A stretch of DNA of 64,000 nucleotides from Rhizopus arrhizus (GCA_024220505.1 JAKZZE010000004.1:1426001-1490000); one strand, 5' to 3'; numbered from the stretch's first letter, positions 1 through 10,154 are shown. Translations and numbers: made by a program. The notes: a model not told the origin generated them from the sequence alone.

Positions 1-634
1 TCCACGGCTAAATAATAGTATTTGTTTTAATCGCAAGATTAAATAAAAAAAAATTAAACAAAAAAACAATAGCAGCAATATAAAATTAAAATCCTTCTTT
101 ATTGCAGATTTCTTTATATTGCGAAAGGCCTCGCTTTATGGATAAAAAGTTGGCATCTATTTATATTCTTTGTGAGCGTAGATATAAAAGATATAGACTC
201 GGTCACGATGTCGTGCTGAAGAACCAATGATTAAGCTAAAGCTTGTCGATGTTCTAATATATGCATCTGAAATTGAACAATAGAAATAATAACCAGTCAA
301 TTAACTTTGATCTAATTACTTTTGGGGTTGACAATTGATTGGACTCTCTAGGATGACAGATATCGATCTTATTGTTCTAAATTTGGAAAAGTGTGGAATT
401 GTTCAATCATAGTTTAATCTTTTTGTGTATCGTTATTTATTTTAATACAACTGATATCATATAGAAAATAACTATGTTTACAACAGTATTCACAGTATAT
501 GATTATCGATTAATAATCAATATTAGACGATGCGTTAATTATATGATTGGTATTGTTTAACATCTCTTTATCAAGAAGTAATTATTAATTCTGATCCAGG
601 AACTTGTTAGAATATTCTGGAGTGGATCGAGATA
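1..634. other. AT-rich stretch, no gene seen
   Basis: No open frame of coding character is visible on either strand. Around 85-190 there is an arrangement (a TTTATT block followed by CTATTTATATT) that resembles the reversed promoter part of the Ty3-type LTRs found elsewhere in the window, so this may be an eroded solo LTR. I could not find matching ends or a target duplication, so it stays unassigned. Confidence 0.4.
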
Positions 635-949
635 TAATTTTATTTGAGGTGGCACAATGCAATGTCCGATATTCCCAATTTGGACGATCATTCTTCGTAA
701 TAATTAACATTATTATTTTATTACTTGTATAAATACCACACTTACGGTTTACTTACGTTTCTTACGGTTTACTTACTGCGTACTTACGTTTCTTACGGTT
801 TACTTACGTTTCTTACGTTTCTTACGGATTACCTAATGCGTACTTGCTGCGTACTTGCTGCTTGCTTACGGTTTACTTACTGCGTACTTACGGTTTACTT
901 ACTGCGTACTTGCTGCTTGCTTACGGTTTATTTACGTTTCTTACGTTTC
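635..949 (+). repeat. Left arm of a long inverted repeat with minisatellite
   Basis: Positions 635-730 are a near-perfect inverted match to 3952-4043. They are followed by a 10/11-mer minisatellite (about 740-949) made of CTTACGGTTTA, CTTACGTTTC and CTTACTGCGTA type units. The same minisatellite lies in opposite orientation at 1573-2285. If the mariner-like insertion at 2299-3951 is removed, the right arm is continuous and mirrors this arm, including the junction between the unique 95 bp and the tandem repeats. The two arms could be the ends of one element or the product of a palindromic duplication. Confidence 0.8.
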
Positions 950-1157
950 TGTCATGTTTTGACATGTCAATAAGATACAGTCTTATCATTCTGGACTAAA
1001 TCTTTACAAATGAGTTTGAATAAGAATAGAACCTGATAATTATCACTGCCCTAAACAGCCAAGTTTCACTTTCATCTCAACAGTTGATTATTAACATCAG
1101 TCTATAAAATTTTTCTTATACATGTCAAATCATATCGGTCGTAACTATTTTTGTCAT
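950..1157 (+). repeat. Truncated solo LTR of Ty3-B type
   Basis: It begins with TGTCATGTTTTGACATGTCA, exactly the start of the Ty3-B LTRs at 25470 and 32710, and follows them for about 208 bp to TTTTTGTCAT. There it is cut off and joins a reversed Ty3-A LTR. The promoter and U5 half is missing, and no 5-bp duplication can be assigned. Confidence 0.85.
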
Positions 1158-1572
1158 TGATTTATCCAAGAATAGAAAGGAACAAGAGAGGATGGGATTC
1201 GATGAAGAGATTGCTTTATTTAATAAGAAAATGATACTCTATTTATACTTTTCATACACGGATAATATTTCATGTCATGGATTAATAATTAATGAGTATG
1301 ATATAACTGATGACAAATAGATAATGGTTACGTGTTCCTCCATTGTAATCTTTGTCATCATAAGCATTTATCCATAGAATACTCGTATATGATTGACTGC
1401 GATTGACTGTGATTTAGTTTCTGGATTTAATATAATTTAATCGTGCAATTACGCAGCATCTTATCCTTAATGAAGATTATCCGAATTAACCTGTAGCCTA
1501 TCTATTGGATATATTTTACATGTAGCTTATTAATACTGTTTTCATATCGAGTTATGAATGATGGATACATCA
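1158..1572 (-). repeat. Solo LTR of Ty3-A type, full length (415 bp)
   Basis: This is the reverse complement of the 415-bp LTRs flanking Ty3-A (10335-10749 and 15873-16287), with TGAT...ATCA ends and few substitutions. The left flank is GTCAT (inside the Ty3-B LTR) and the right flank is CGCAG (minisatellite), so there is no target duplication. This is what recombination between two separate LTR copies would leave, rather than a simple insertion followed by LTR-LTR excision. Confidence 0.88.
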
Positions 1573-2298
1573 CGCAGTAAGTACGCATTAGATAATCTGT
1601 AAGAAACGTAAGAAACGTAAGTAAAACGTAAGTCAACCGTAAGAAACGTAACTACGCAGTAAGTACGCATTAGGTAATCTGTAAGAAACGTAAGAAACGT
1701 AAGAAACGTAAGTAAACCGTAAGAAACGTAAGTACGCAGTAAGTAAACCGTAAGTACGCAGTAAGTATGCATTAGGTAATCCGTAAAAAACGTAAGAAAC
1801 GTGAGTAAACCGTAAGTAAACCGTAAGAAACGTAAGTAAACCGTAAGTAAACCGTAAGAAACGTAAGTAACGTAAGTAAACCGTAAGTAAACCGTAAGTA
1901 AACCGTAAGAAACGTAAGTAAACCGTAAGTAAGTAGTAAGTAGTAAGTACGCAGTATGTACGCATTAGGTAACCGTAAGAAACGTAAGTAAACCGTAAGA
2001 AACGTAAGTAAACCGTAAGAAACGTAAGTAAACCGTAAGAAACGTAAGTAAACCGTAAGAAACGTAAGTAAACCGTAAGAAACGTAAGTAAAACGTAAGT
2101 AAACCGTAAGAAACGTAAGTACGCAGTAAGTAAACCGTAAGAAACGTAAGTACGCAGTAAGTAAACCGTAAGAAACGTAAGTAAAACGTAAGTAAACCGT
2201 AAGAAACGTAAGTACGCAGTAAGTAAACCGTAAGAAACGTAAGTACGCAGTAAGTAAACCGTAAGAAACGTAAGTAAATCGTAATTGTGGTATTTATA
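1573..2298 (-). repeat. 10/11-mer minisatellite, right arm
   Basis: About 700 bp of tandem GTAAGAAACGTAAGTAAACC-like units (reverse complement of the left-arm units), interspersed with GTACGCAGTAA and GTACGCATTAG variants. The array is long and regular. The long frames that cross it exist only because the period and composition avoid stops, so they are not genes. The array ends at about 2285 in unique sequence that continues, after the transposon, at 3952. Confidence 0.85.
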
Positions 2299-3951
2299 CA
2301 CTATTTTCACAAATTATTCGTGCAGCTTCAGGAAAAAAATTCGTGCAGTTTAAAAATAAAAATTGATTCAGACTCAGAAAAGAAATTCATTTAAATTATT
2401 TTTAAAAATTCATACATTTATTGGTGCATGAACTGCACGAAAAAAAAAAAAATACTACATTGGTTTACGGCTCAAACAATCCTCGAACCTAGTAGCTGAG
2501 TATCTACAAAACCCTTGAAGATCACTCAAAAGGACCTTGTTGCATGCATCTCCAATTCTAGACGACATTGTCTCTTCCTGTAAAAGCTCTTCTCTTTTCA
2601 GTTTGCTTTTACACGCTGACCAGAATTGCTCAATCGGGTTGAGTTCAGGGGAGTAAGCTGGAAGATAAACACAGCCGTAGCCGCGTTGTTCAATGTATTT
2701 TCTAATATCAGCATTCTTGTGGATAGGAGCATTGTCCATGACAATATAATTGCCCTTAAATTGCTCATGCTGATCTAAAATGTCAAGAGTACTTGCAATA
2801 AAATTGAAGTAATGACCCGTGACGGTTCCGCCTTTGGTATTTTGAGTATTCTGGGTACTACCTGCCGCCTTTCTCTTCTTCGAAGGGATGGGTGCTTTTG
2901 GTCTTCTTACCTTGATGTTTACTACACCGTAAGGAGATATAGCACCCAAAATAGTTGTTGTTTTGGCTCTGGTTTTGGGCACAACCACAACGGCACGGCT
3001 TCCTTTCTTTGACCATGCTACAGAACGCTTCATATTGACATGGAACGCTGCTTCATCAATGAAAATGCAGTTGCTCGTAAAATCAAGGCCTGTTTCACTC
3101 CATCTTACTACCCAGTCGTATCTCTCCTGAATTTTTTCTGGACTATTTCTTTCCACTGAGTGAAAATGTGCTTTCTTCAAACTGATTCTACACTTTTTGG
3201 TTACAAAATTGTAAAGAGCAGTTTTCGAAATAGACAAGTCCACAAACTTGCTTGTCAAACTGTCCATCATCTCTTCCAAAACTAAGCTTGGCTTATCGTC
3301 AATAAGCTCTTTTAAGAATTGCTCATGCTCTTCTCTCAAGGCTGATGGCCTTCCTACAGGCCTGCCACTACCTTTTTTTCTTCCAATTTCTTCCTCTGGA
3401 TTCTCACTTTCCTTTTTGTACCAGCTTTGAGCGGTAGTCTCTGGCATTTTAAGGGCTCTAGCAGCTTCTCTTATATCCATGTTTTTCTCATAAATAAGAA
3501 AAAAAAACTGTTCTTTATCCTCAGGCTTGTAGCGTCTGTAGGTTTTCTTTCCTTTTTCTGATATCTGATTTTTATCAGGCTTCTCGGATAGCTTCTTTTC
3601 TTTTTCTTGCTTCACTCTCTCAGGTGGTTTCAGGTCAAGATAATGATTCAAATCCGTTACATTTTCAAGCGGATAAGTTTCATCATCTACTTCCATATCG
3701 ACCGTAAAAACTTCGTTTCCTTGGTCGTCTAACATATTTCCTTTTCCATCTTCGTGAATAAAAGAGTCCATACTGAATTGAATATTGAAGTGAAAAAAAG
3801 GGGCTGATATTGCACGAAGTTTTTCCCTTTAAGTGCTCGAAATTGTTTTCTTTTATTGGATGAAGATTAATTCTGAGTCTGAATCAATTTTTATTTTTAA
3901 ACTGCACGAATTTTTTTCCTGAAGCTGCACGAATAATTTGTGAAAATAGTG
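2299..3951 (-). mobile_element. Tc1/mariner-superfamily element, DD34E, apparently intact
   Basis: A 1653-bp element with perfect 81-bp terminal inverted repeats (2299-2379 and 3871-3951) beginning CACTATTTTCAC, flanked by TA on both sides (2297-2298 and 3952-3953). TA duplication is the hallmark of this superfamily. It has a single uninterrupted transposase frame on the minus strand. It sits in the right arm of the inverted repeat; removing it restores the match to 720-740. Identical long repeats and an open frame suggest recent movement. Confidence 0.93.
2455..3771 (-). CDS. Transposase, DDE_3/IS630-Tc1-mariner type (438 aa)
   Basis: Cut-and-paste transposase that should bind the 81-bp ends and join the element to TA sites in the nucleus. 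After an acidic N-terminus (residues 1-45) and a lysine-rich stretch comes a helix-turn-helix region at about 85-120 (DIREAARALKMPETTAQSWY). An AT-hook-like GRPVGRPS lies at 137-143 and a second helical DNA-binding part at about 145-200. The catalytic domain has IDEAAF (D239), VMDNAPIH (D346) and SPELNPIEQFW (E381). The second Asp and the Glu are 34 residues apart, i.e. DD34E. All three acidic residues are present, with no stop or frameshift. The start ATG at 3771 lies 180 bp inside the right end. The long acidic/basic N-terminal extension is unlike the short Tc1 proteins elsewhere in the window, so this is a separate lineage. Confidence 0.92.
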   Translation of the reverse strand: MDSFIHEDGKGNMLDDQGNEVFTVDMEVDDETYPLENVTDLNHYLDLKPPERVKQEKEKKLSEKPDKNQISEKGKKTYRRYKPEDKEQFFFLIYEKNMDIREAARALKMPETTAQSWYKKESENPEEEIGRKKGSGRPVGRPSALREEHEQFLKELIDDKPSLVLEEMMDSLTSKFVDLSISKTALYNFVTKKCRISLKKAHFHSVERNSPEKIQERYDWVVRWSETGLDFTSNCIFIDEAAFHVNMKRSVAWSKKGSRAVVVVPKTRAKTTTILGAISPYGVVNIKVRRPKAPIPSKKRKAAGSTQNTQNTKGGTVTGHYFNFIASTLDILDQHEQFKGNYIVMDNAPIHKNADIRKYIEQRGYGCVYLPAYSPELNPIEQFWSACKSKLKREELLQEETMSSRIGDACNKVLLSDLQGFCRYSATRFEDCLSRKPM

Positions 3952-4047
3952 TACAAGTAATAAAATAATAATGTTAATTATTACGAAGAATGATCGTCCA
4001 AATTGGGAATATCGGACATTGCATTATGCCACCTCAAATAAAATTAC
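3952..4047 (-). repeat. Distal part of right inverted-repeat arm
   Basis: Reverse complement of 635-730 with very few differences (for example one substitution in GGCAT/GGCAC). It continues the arm interrupted by the mariner-like element. The match ends at TAATTTTA, just before an unrelated CAGTAGCTCAC sequence that could be a lone Tc1-type terminus. Confidence 0.8.
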
Positions 4048-4463
4048 AGTAGCTCACAAAATTGGTTTTTACTGTTTTGCCAAGTATTAAAATAAAAGAC
4101 AAAAACTAAAAAGACAATAGTTGTGAAACTAAAGATTATATGTTGCTTTATTAATAAAAACATTTGAGGCTATTTATACTTTTTGGATGTCTGGATCTTT
4201 ACCGCTATTTCAATTGATCGGTTAAAAGAATAATGTGGGAAGGATGGGAAGATAAAGGAAAGATAGTAGATAATCAATAGCCGCTGTCTTCTTGACGAAT
4301 CAAGGGACAATGAAGTAGATAAATTATTGATCTAACGATAATTATCGAACAAGGTTGGATTGAACTGCCGTTGTTATAATCAGGTTCCGATATAGTCGTG
4401 GGAACGCCGATAGGGACAACAGGGCAGAGTTGGCTATTGCGGAGATCTCTCGTTTATCCATGA
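4048..4463. other. Probable eroded reversed LTR, no gene
   Basis: Around 4120-4200 the order TTGCTTTATTAATAAAA then GGCTATTTATACTTTTT matches the reversed promoter layout of the Ty3-A and Ty3-B LTRs (TATA-like box and AATAAA). The rest has diverged and neither end is certain. A CAGTAGCTCACAAAATTGG sequence at about 4050 resembles a Tc1 terminus, but no partner terminus was found. Confidence 0.35.
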
Positions 4464-6740
4464 ATGTTCACTTTACTAGTTGTGTGGATACAACATTTAC
4501 AACAGTGGCATCAAGTAGTGTTCCCTGATGAAACGAAGATCAACATTTGGGGATCTGATGGCTGCAGATACTATTGGACCCAGTCTGGTGATGTCCTTCG
4601 TCCACACCACATAGATCTTTCAATGAAGCATGGTGGCGGCAAATTGATCATGTGGGGATGTATAACCAGTGAGGGGTCAGGATATGCGTGCCAGGTACAG
4701 TAGCGGACAAAACTGGTGCACAAAAATTAAAATCAACATTGTATCTCCGCCATATGTCTGCGACTTTTGTGGCATATACCATCTGAAAGACAGTCCAAAA
4801 TATACATTATGTTATGTAAACCGGAACTGTGCCGGACATCCCCCAGGCATAAGGTCATTTTTAGTGATTTTTTGCATATTTCAATTTTCGCCAAAAATGT
4901 AGTGCTTGTCTAGCCTTCTTTCAATTTTCCCCATATCTCTCCCGTTTGCTTTCAGATTTCACAGCATATTAGTAAATTTTAGTAGCTCTTAAAAAATATA
5001 TAAAACTGTACTTATTTTGTATTTCCCATTGAGTCCCCCCTTTTGTTTTTACCCTATTCACTATAACAAAGTACTAGCCTTATATGTTTAAGAAAATAAG
5101 CAACTGTAAAAACGAAACTCTGAGATCTCGAACACGCCTAGTTCGTACGACAGCAGATATTTCTAGAGTAACAAGGATCTCTAAATGGACAATCAACAGG
5201 AGAAAGAGGGAAGAAAGAAACTTAATGTCTTGTGATCATGAAGGTATTCCGCTATTAGCCTGAAAAGTTATTAGTTCAGTCATCAACCTAGAGCTTGGAC
5301 AAGGTCCGCTACACACAGTTCCTGATGCTCAGCACATTTTGAGGACCTTAAGATACAGTGTTAGCAGACTGTCAGTCTAAAGGCATAGTAGGAAGCTAGA
5401 TTTTGAGTCCGGAAGTAAGGAATCGAAGAATTTCATCAGCTGTATAAGTCGGAAAAAGCGATGAATGTGGTATCACAACAAGCCATTGTATACTATAGAG
5501 GGCTGGAAGTCTGCTATCTTTAGCAATGAAACAAATATGAACATTATGGATGCAGATAGTATACACTAATATTGAAAGCAAGTCGAGCAACCTGAGCGAT
5601 TTTTTCACGGTGATCAAACAATGAAGCATGCTGGCTGCTCTGTTATGTTTTAAGGCTGTATTAGATATTGAGGACCTGAATATGTGTGTCAGGTATACGA
5701 TGGTATAATGAACTCATAAATATACACATATATTTCGCTTACTTCATACCACAAAAGCCTAGCGTATAGTAGTCTAAAACGTCGTAATCTCTCGTTTCAG
5801 TATGACAATGACACAAGGCACAAGTCAACGCATGTCACAAACTCAATATTTGATAACAGCGCTTCTGTGCTACAAGTTTAGCCGCCACTAATCCCGGCCT
5901 AAGTCCGCTTAAGCATGCCAGGTGGCAATTGATGGCAAAGGTATGATGATACGACACTAGATCAAAAAGGGTCGATGATCTTTGGAAAAGAATAGTTAAA
6001 GAGCCGGGTTCTTTTACTGAAAATGATATACACGCATATTATTAGCATATGCAAAGAAGAATATCCGATAATATCAAGAGATGAGATGATTATATAAAGT
6101 CTAAGATTTTAGCCACTTTTGCGGTTTTTAGAAAATATAAGATTTTATAAATTCAAAGCACGCTTATCGCTCAGTTTTAACAATGTCATGCTTAGAACAT
6201 ACATAGATTACAATGACTAGTATATCCTCCTTCTAGTACAGTTTCATGACTATTGCAATTACCATGAGCAGGTAATGGTAGTTAAAAGCTAAAAAAAAGT
6301 TTTGTGCACCAGTTTTGTCCGCTACTGTATACGATGGTACTATGGACTCCTTGGTGTACCAGCATATTCTTGGAACAACTTACATGGAAACGCTGAAGTA
6401 CTATGGTATGAACAAGCGCACCATTTACTTTTAACAAGATAACGACCCAAAGCACAAGTCGAAATCAACAATGTCATGGCTCCAACAAAACAAGGTCCAG
6501 TACATTAACGATTGGCCACCTAATAGTCCGGATCTGAATCCTATAGAGCATGTGTGGCATTTGCTGAAACTTAGGTTAAGCCTTTATGAACGAAAGGCCA
6601 GAAACATCGACGAGCTATGGGAACGAGTTGACGTTGAATGGAACAAGCTAGATAAAGATGTTTGTAGAAGCTACATTGACAGCATGCCTGATCGCATAGC
6701 AGCGGTAATCAAATCAAAAGGGAGATTTACTCGTTATTAA
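4464..6740 (+). pseudogene. Tc1-like transposase relic, split by another Tc1 element
   Basis: Two parts of one Tc1 transposase are separated by the insertion at 4698-6327. The first (about 4500-4695) includes VFPDETKINIWGSDGC, the region of the first catalytic Asp. The second (about 6330-6740) includes DNDPKH (second Asp) and SPDLNPIEHVW (catalytic Glu) and runs to a natural stop at 6738-6740. The reading frame continues across the insertion once one TA is removed. There is a TAA at about 6433 just upstream of DNDPKH, the same codon that is TAG in three of the four 1640-bp Tc1 copies. The N-terminal half is missing. The protein is a relative of the 1640-bp family, but diverged. Confidence 0.85.
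4698..6327 (+). mobile_element. Degenerate Tc1 element nested in the older Tc1 relic
   Basis: A 1630-bp insertion with perfect 28-bp terminal inverted repeats beginning CAGTAGCGGACAAAACTGGT (4698-4725 and 6300-6327), flanked by TA (4696-4697, 6328-6329). Inside, plus-strand fragments match Tc1 transposase, for example AMKHAGCS-like and GPEYVCQVYDG near 5620-5705 and DNDTRHKS near 5805. Many stops and indels interrupt them. The conserved ends with a decayed gene fit a copy that was dead before, or could be moved in trans by, a relative. Confidence 0.88.
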
Positions 6741-7582
6741 ATAAATACTACCCACTTTATAATATAACGCTTATAAAATTATTGCGACTATTTCCTCTTT
6801 TCTTCCGCCATATGTTATCCTGATCAGTTTTATATGCGGGAAACGTAATACCCACTACTTAAGGTTACGCTCTATAGGCATGTCTTGGATGTCGTACGGA
6901 GTGGAGGAGAAAAAAAAAAAGTTAAAGATTATTTTAGGGTAGGTTGTCCCTATTTTTTCACCTAGTGTAATAAACGAAGATAAAAAGAAATAAAAAAGCA
7001 CCAAAACGATAATTACTTTGAGATACTTTTTATTCTTGATTATATCCAAGTTAAAGTTATCCTTTTTTCAATGAGGATTTAGATGGGATATTTATATTCT
7101 TTTGAAGAATAATTCATGGGGATGATTGAGTTAAATCAATTGGTTGTTTCTTGATGTTTCATTCTGGATTGGGGCATTGCCATCATATCTTGTTCCATGG
7201 AATCTTATCTTGTACAGTCCTACTGTCAACTGCCTAGCAAAACCATAAAATGGCCTGCACAGTGCTATAATTACGTCAGAACTACGAAATAAAAACCATT
7301 CGATAGTCCATACGTCATAGTATAAGAAGAAAAGAGTGACGTAATTCTAGCTTGTTACACAAAGATCTAAATCAAGAAAAATTGATTTTGGGTTAAATGG
7401 AAAATGATGTAAGTATGATTAAATGTACTTTAAACCCTATTTTGGCGTACATGATGTAATGATAACGTACATAACGTATCATCATGACGTAGAGAAGCTA
7501 CAAATGTATAAAAAAGCGACACTTTTCTCTTCATTTCCCCCATCACATCTCTACTTCTACACTTGACAACTACTTCTTTGTA
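6741..7582. other. Intergenic, no gene recognised
   Basis: AT-rich sequence downstream of the Tc1 relic. There is no convincing ORF on either strand; a 64-codon minus-strand frame at 6855-7049 is lysine/phenylalanine/leucine-rich from A/T tracts and looks fortuitous. A TATA-like TGTATAAAAAAGC lies at 7504-7516, about 70 bp before the transposase fragment at 7583, and could be its old promoter. Confidence 0.5.
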
Positions 7583-7728
7583 ATGCCTTATAAACTCAGC
7601 AACGACACACGCAATAGCGTCATTTCATTAATTAAGGCCGGAAAGGGTACTAAAAATATTGTACAAGCCACTGTAGTGTCTAGAGCCCTAGTTATTCTCA
7701 TGAAAAAGCAAGTTGATCCTGATCGCGT
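7583..7728 (+). pseudogene. N-terminal fragment of a Tc1-like transposase
   Basis: An ATG-initiated frame (MPYKLSNDTRNSVISLIKAG at its start) reads like the first helix-turn-helix of a Tc1 transposase: a basic start, then SLIKAGKGTKNIVQAT, then VSRALV. It is cut at codon 49 by the solo Ty3-B LTR that begins at 7729. The sequence on the far side of the LTR is not transposase, so the rest of the gene has been lost. Confidence 0.65.
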
Positions 7729-8069
7729 TGAAGTGTTTTAAGTATTCAAAAATAGGATAAAGAAGAATTAACGAGAGCGAACAATAGTTCTAAAGTCGAA
7801 TACTTTTATTAAAGAAAGATTTCAAGGCTATTTATATTAGTTGAGCAAGACCTGAGATTAGATGACAAAAATAGTTACGACCGATATGATTTGACATGTA
7901 TAAGAAAAATTTTATAAACTGATGTTAATAATCAACTGTTGAGATGAAAGTGAAACTTGGCTGTTTAGGGCAGTGATAATTGTCAGGTTCTATTCTTATT
8001 CAAACTCATTTGTAAAGATTTAGTCCAGAATGATAAGACTGTATCTTATTGACATGTCAAAACATGACA
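7729..8069 (-). repeat. Solo LTR of Ty3-B type, full length (341 bp)
   Basis: Reverse complement of the 341-bp Ty3-B LTR, with complete TG...CA ends. Flanks are CGCGT on the left and ATTCC on the right, so no 5-bp duplication is present. This suggests that the flanks were exchanged by recombination between LTRs at different sites, and agrees with the sudden end of the transposase fragment at its left border. Confidence 0.9.
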
Positions 8070-8094
8070 ATTCCGCCGTTTTATTCTTGTGCGT

Positions 8095-8618
8095 TGTAAT
8101 ATTGTTTGAGTTTATTGGGTTAAGGTTTAAATAAGCAGAGATTTGAGTTATAATTGATATAAGAGTTGACTTTTTGTGAATTGGATTTGGCTTGATTCGC
8201 TTGATAGAGTGACCACCAGATCTTGTAAAGTAGATCAATCTTGTTTTGATTCGTAAAAAGGTTTGTTTAAAGTAAAAATAAAATAAAAAGGGATACAATG
8301 AAGATAGTTAGCTTCAAGGGACTTGACTTTGTAATTATAATAGAATATCAAAAGAGCTTTTTAAAAGGATAATTGATAAATTTATTCAAAGAAAAACAAA
8401 GTAAATAAAGTTGTAGATTTTGTAAGTAAAAGTTTTAAAGTGCAAAGATCGAAGTGAAGTTTTTATATCTTGAGGAATAAATCCTCAGTATTTATACTGT
8501 TTGGTGGGTTAATGTTTGGTTAGATTTGATCGGCAATATTAACTTTTGGATCGTTTGAAAAGATCGTACCAAAAGATCGTTCTTTTTGTTCGTTCAAAAA
8601 GTTGATTCTTGTGTTACA
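8095..8618 (-). repeat. Solo LTR of Ty3-C group (S-2)
   Basis: It starts TGTAATATT and ends GTGTTACA on the plus strand. It has the signature blocks of this LTR group in order: GTGACCACCAGATCTTG at about 8211, an inverted GATCT...AGATC hairpin, ACAATGAAG...CTTCAAGGGACTT at about 8297-8325, then a TATTTATA block near 8488 (TATA box on the minus strand). A clean 4-bp duplication is not visible (GCGT / ACAG). Confidence 0.72.
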
Positions 8619-8905
8619 ACAGTACCTTCGGGTCAAAAATCAAAGTGTCGTGCTCTTTATAGTATTGTATGTAAAAGGAAATATAAGTATATAGTCTTAA
8701 AGATTAGGTAGTAGATAATTGTCCTTTTATTTTTAATAATTATTGGGTCTATTTATATTACTTTACAAAACTAAGATATATACAAGTATTGTCATAATTC
8801 ATGAGTCATGTTGATATTGAATATACAGTGACTCCCAAAAGTGTCCCAATGTTTTGTAATTTTGTCTTTCGCTGTCATTAGTGCTATTTCTGTTTGCATA
8901 AAATA
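8619..8905. other. Remnants: LTR scrap and a lone Tc1-type terminus
   Basis: From about 8668 there is an LTR-like promoter block (CCTTTTATTTTTAATAATTATTGGGTCTATTTATATTAC). At 8826 a TA is followed by CAGTGACTCCCAAAAGTGTC, a sequence of the type found at Tc1/mariner ends. It is only 80 bp long and is cut by the Tc1 element at 8906; no opposite end is seen. No coding capacity. Confidence 0.5.
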
Positions 8906-9130
8906 CAGTAGGTCAAAAAATTGCTGCAAGGAATCCATTTTTCTCAGTTTTTGTAGCGTACATCCTGTCACAATGGTACAAACTGCTTCTGTTTCTACAT
9001 AGTAGATTTCCTACATGTCTTGAAAAATCCGAAAGAGTTTAAGCCCCATTGGATAAGTATTGAAGGAAGTATGAGGCGCGCAATTTGAAAATTTGAAAAA
9101 ACGAAAATTTGAACGAAATGGGTTTATTTA

Positions 9131-10154
9131 TTAATATTTAGTTGGCCCTCCTTTTTTATTAATAACCTCTTGAATTCTTGCCGGCATGCTATCGATATAC
9201 CTTTGGCAAAGTTCTTTATCAAATTCATTCCATGCTTTTTCTACTCGTTCCCAAAGCTCATCCGTATTCTTTGCTCTACGTTCGTAACAGCTGAGCTTTA
9301 ACTTTAGTTGATGCCATACATGTTCTATTGGATTTAAGTCCGGACTCTGAGCTGGCCAATCGCTAATATAGCGCACTTGATGATTATCTAACCAGGCTAT
9401 TGTGGGTTTTGCCTTGTGCTTTGGATCATTATCATGCTAAAAGTAAATGTTGGACCAGTTGAAATTGTAGTACTCCATAGTATCACGAAGTGTAGTGTCT
9501 AATATATGCTGATAAACATCCGCGTTCATGTTCCCATCGTAAATTTGACAAGCATATCCTGGTCCTTCAGATGTTATGCAGCCCCACATCATCAATTTGC
9601 CGGCTCCATGCTTGACTGTAAACTCTAGATGATGCGGTTGAAGAGGATCACTTGGTCTTTTCCAATAATACTTACAACCATCAGAGCCCCATACGTTGAT
9701 CTTGGTTTCATCAGAAAAGACGACTTTTCGCCATTCTTCCACTGTCCAATCCTGGTGCTTCTTGGCCCATTCTAATCGATGCTGCATATGAGCTTTTGTC
9801 AGAAACGGCTTCTTTTTTTTTTATTGAAGAATGGAACTCCATTGATTTCAGTACGTTAATTGCTGACTGGTATGAGATATCATAGCCAACTTGAACCAGC
9901 TCCCGGTGTACCTCTTTGGCAGTCTTTAGAACCCCTTCAATGACTTTTCTTTTGATTAGCCGCTTCGTCACTTTGGAGACTAATGTAGGTCTACCACCTG
10001 TGTTTATTGTCCTATTTGAAAACAACCGCCTAGAGTATCTACTAACAGTTGATTGATGTACTCCAGTCCCCTTAGCAATATCGTACGTTGATGTGGATCC
10101 AGTTAATGCTTGCTTGAGATCGTTTACTTTTTCTTCTGGCAGTCGTTTAGGCAT
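9131..10154 (-). pseudogene. Tc1 transposase, copy 1, one frameshift and one stop
   Basis: Reads from ATG at 10154. The first frame (147 codons) has the paired helix-turn-helix DNA-binding region: DLKQALTG, DIAKGTGVHQSTVSRYSRR, then GRPTLVSK. A run of ten A (sense strand) near 9818 shifts the frame. The catalytic domain continues in the next frame from about 9808 (VFSDETKINVWGSDG, first Asp). A TAG follows at about 9435, directly before DNDPKH (second Asp). The last part ends SPDLNPIEHVWHQ...GGPTKY and a stop at 9131. It is nearly identical to copies 2 and 3. Unless the shift and stop are bypassed, no full protein is made. Confidence 0.85.

Noticed and set aside
725..2310. Long open frames over the 10/11-mer minisatellite, e.g. 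225 codons on the minus strand at 1633-2310
   Set aside because: They are pure tandem-repeat translation (Leu/Thr/Tyr/Arg cycles) with the same openness on both arms; no promoter or domain.
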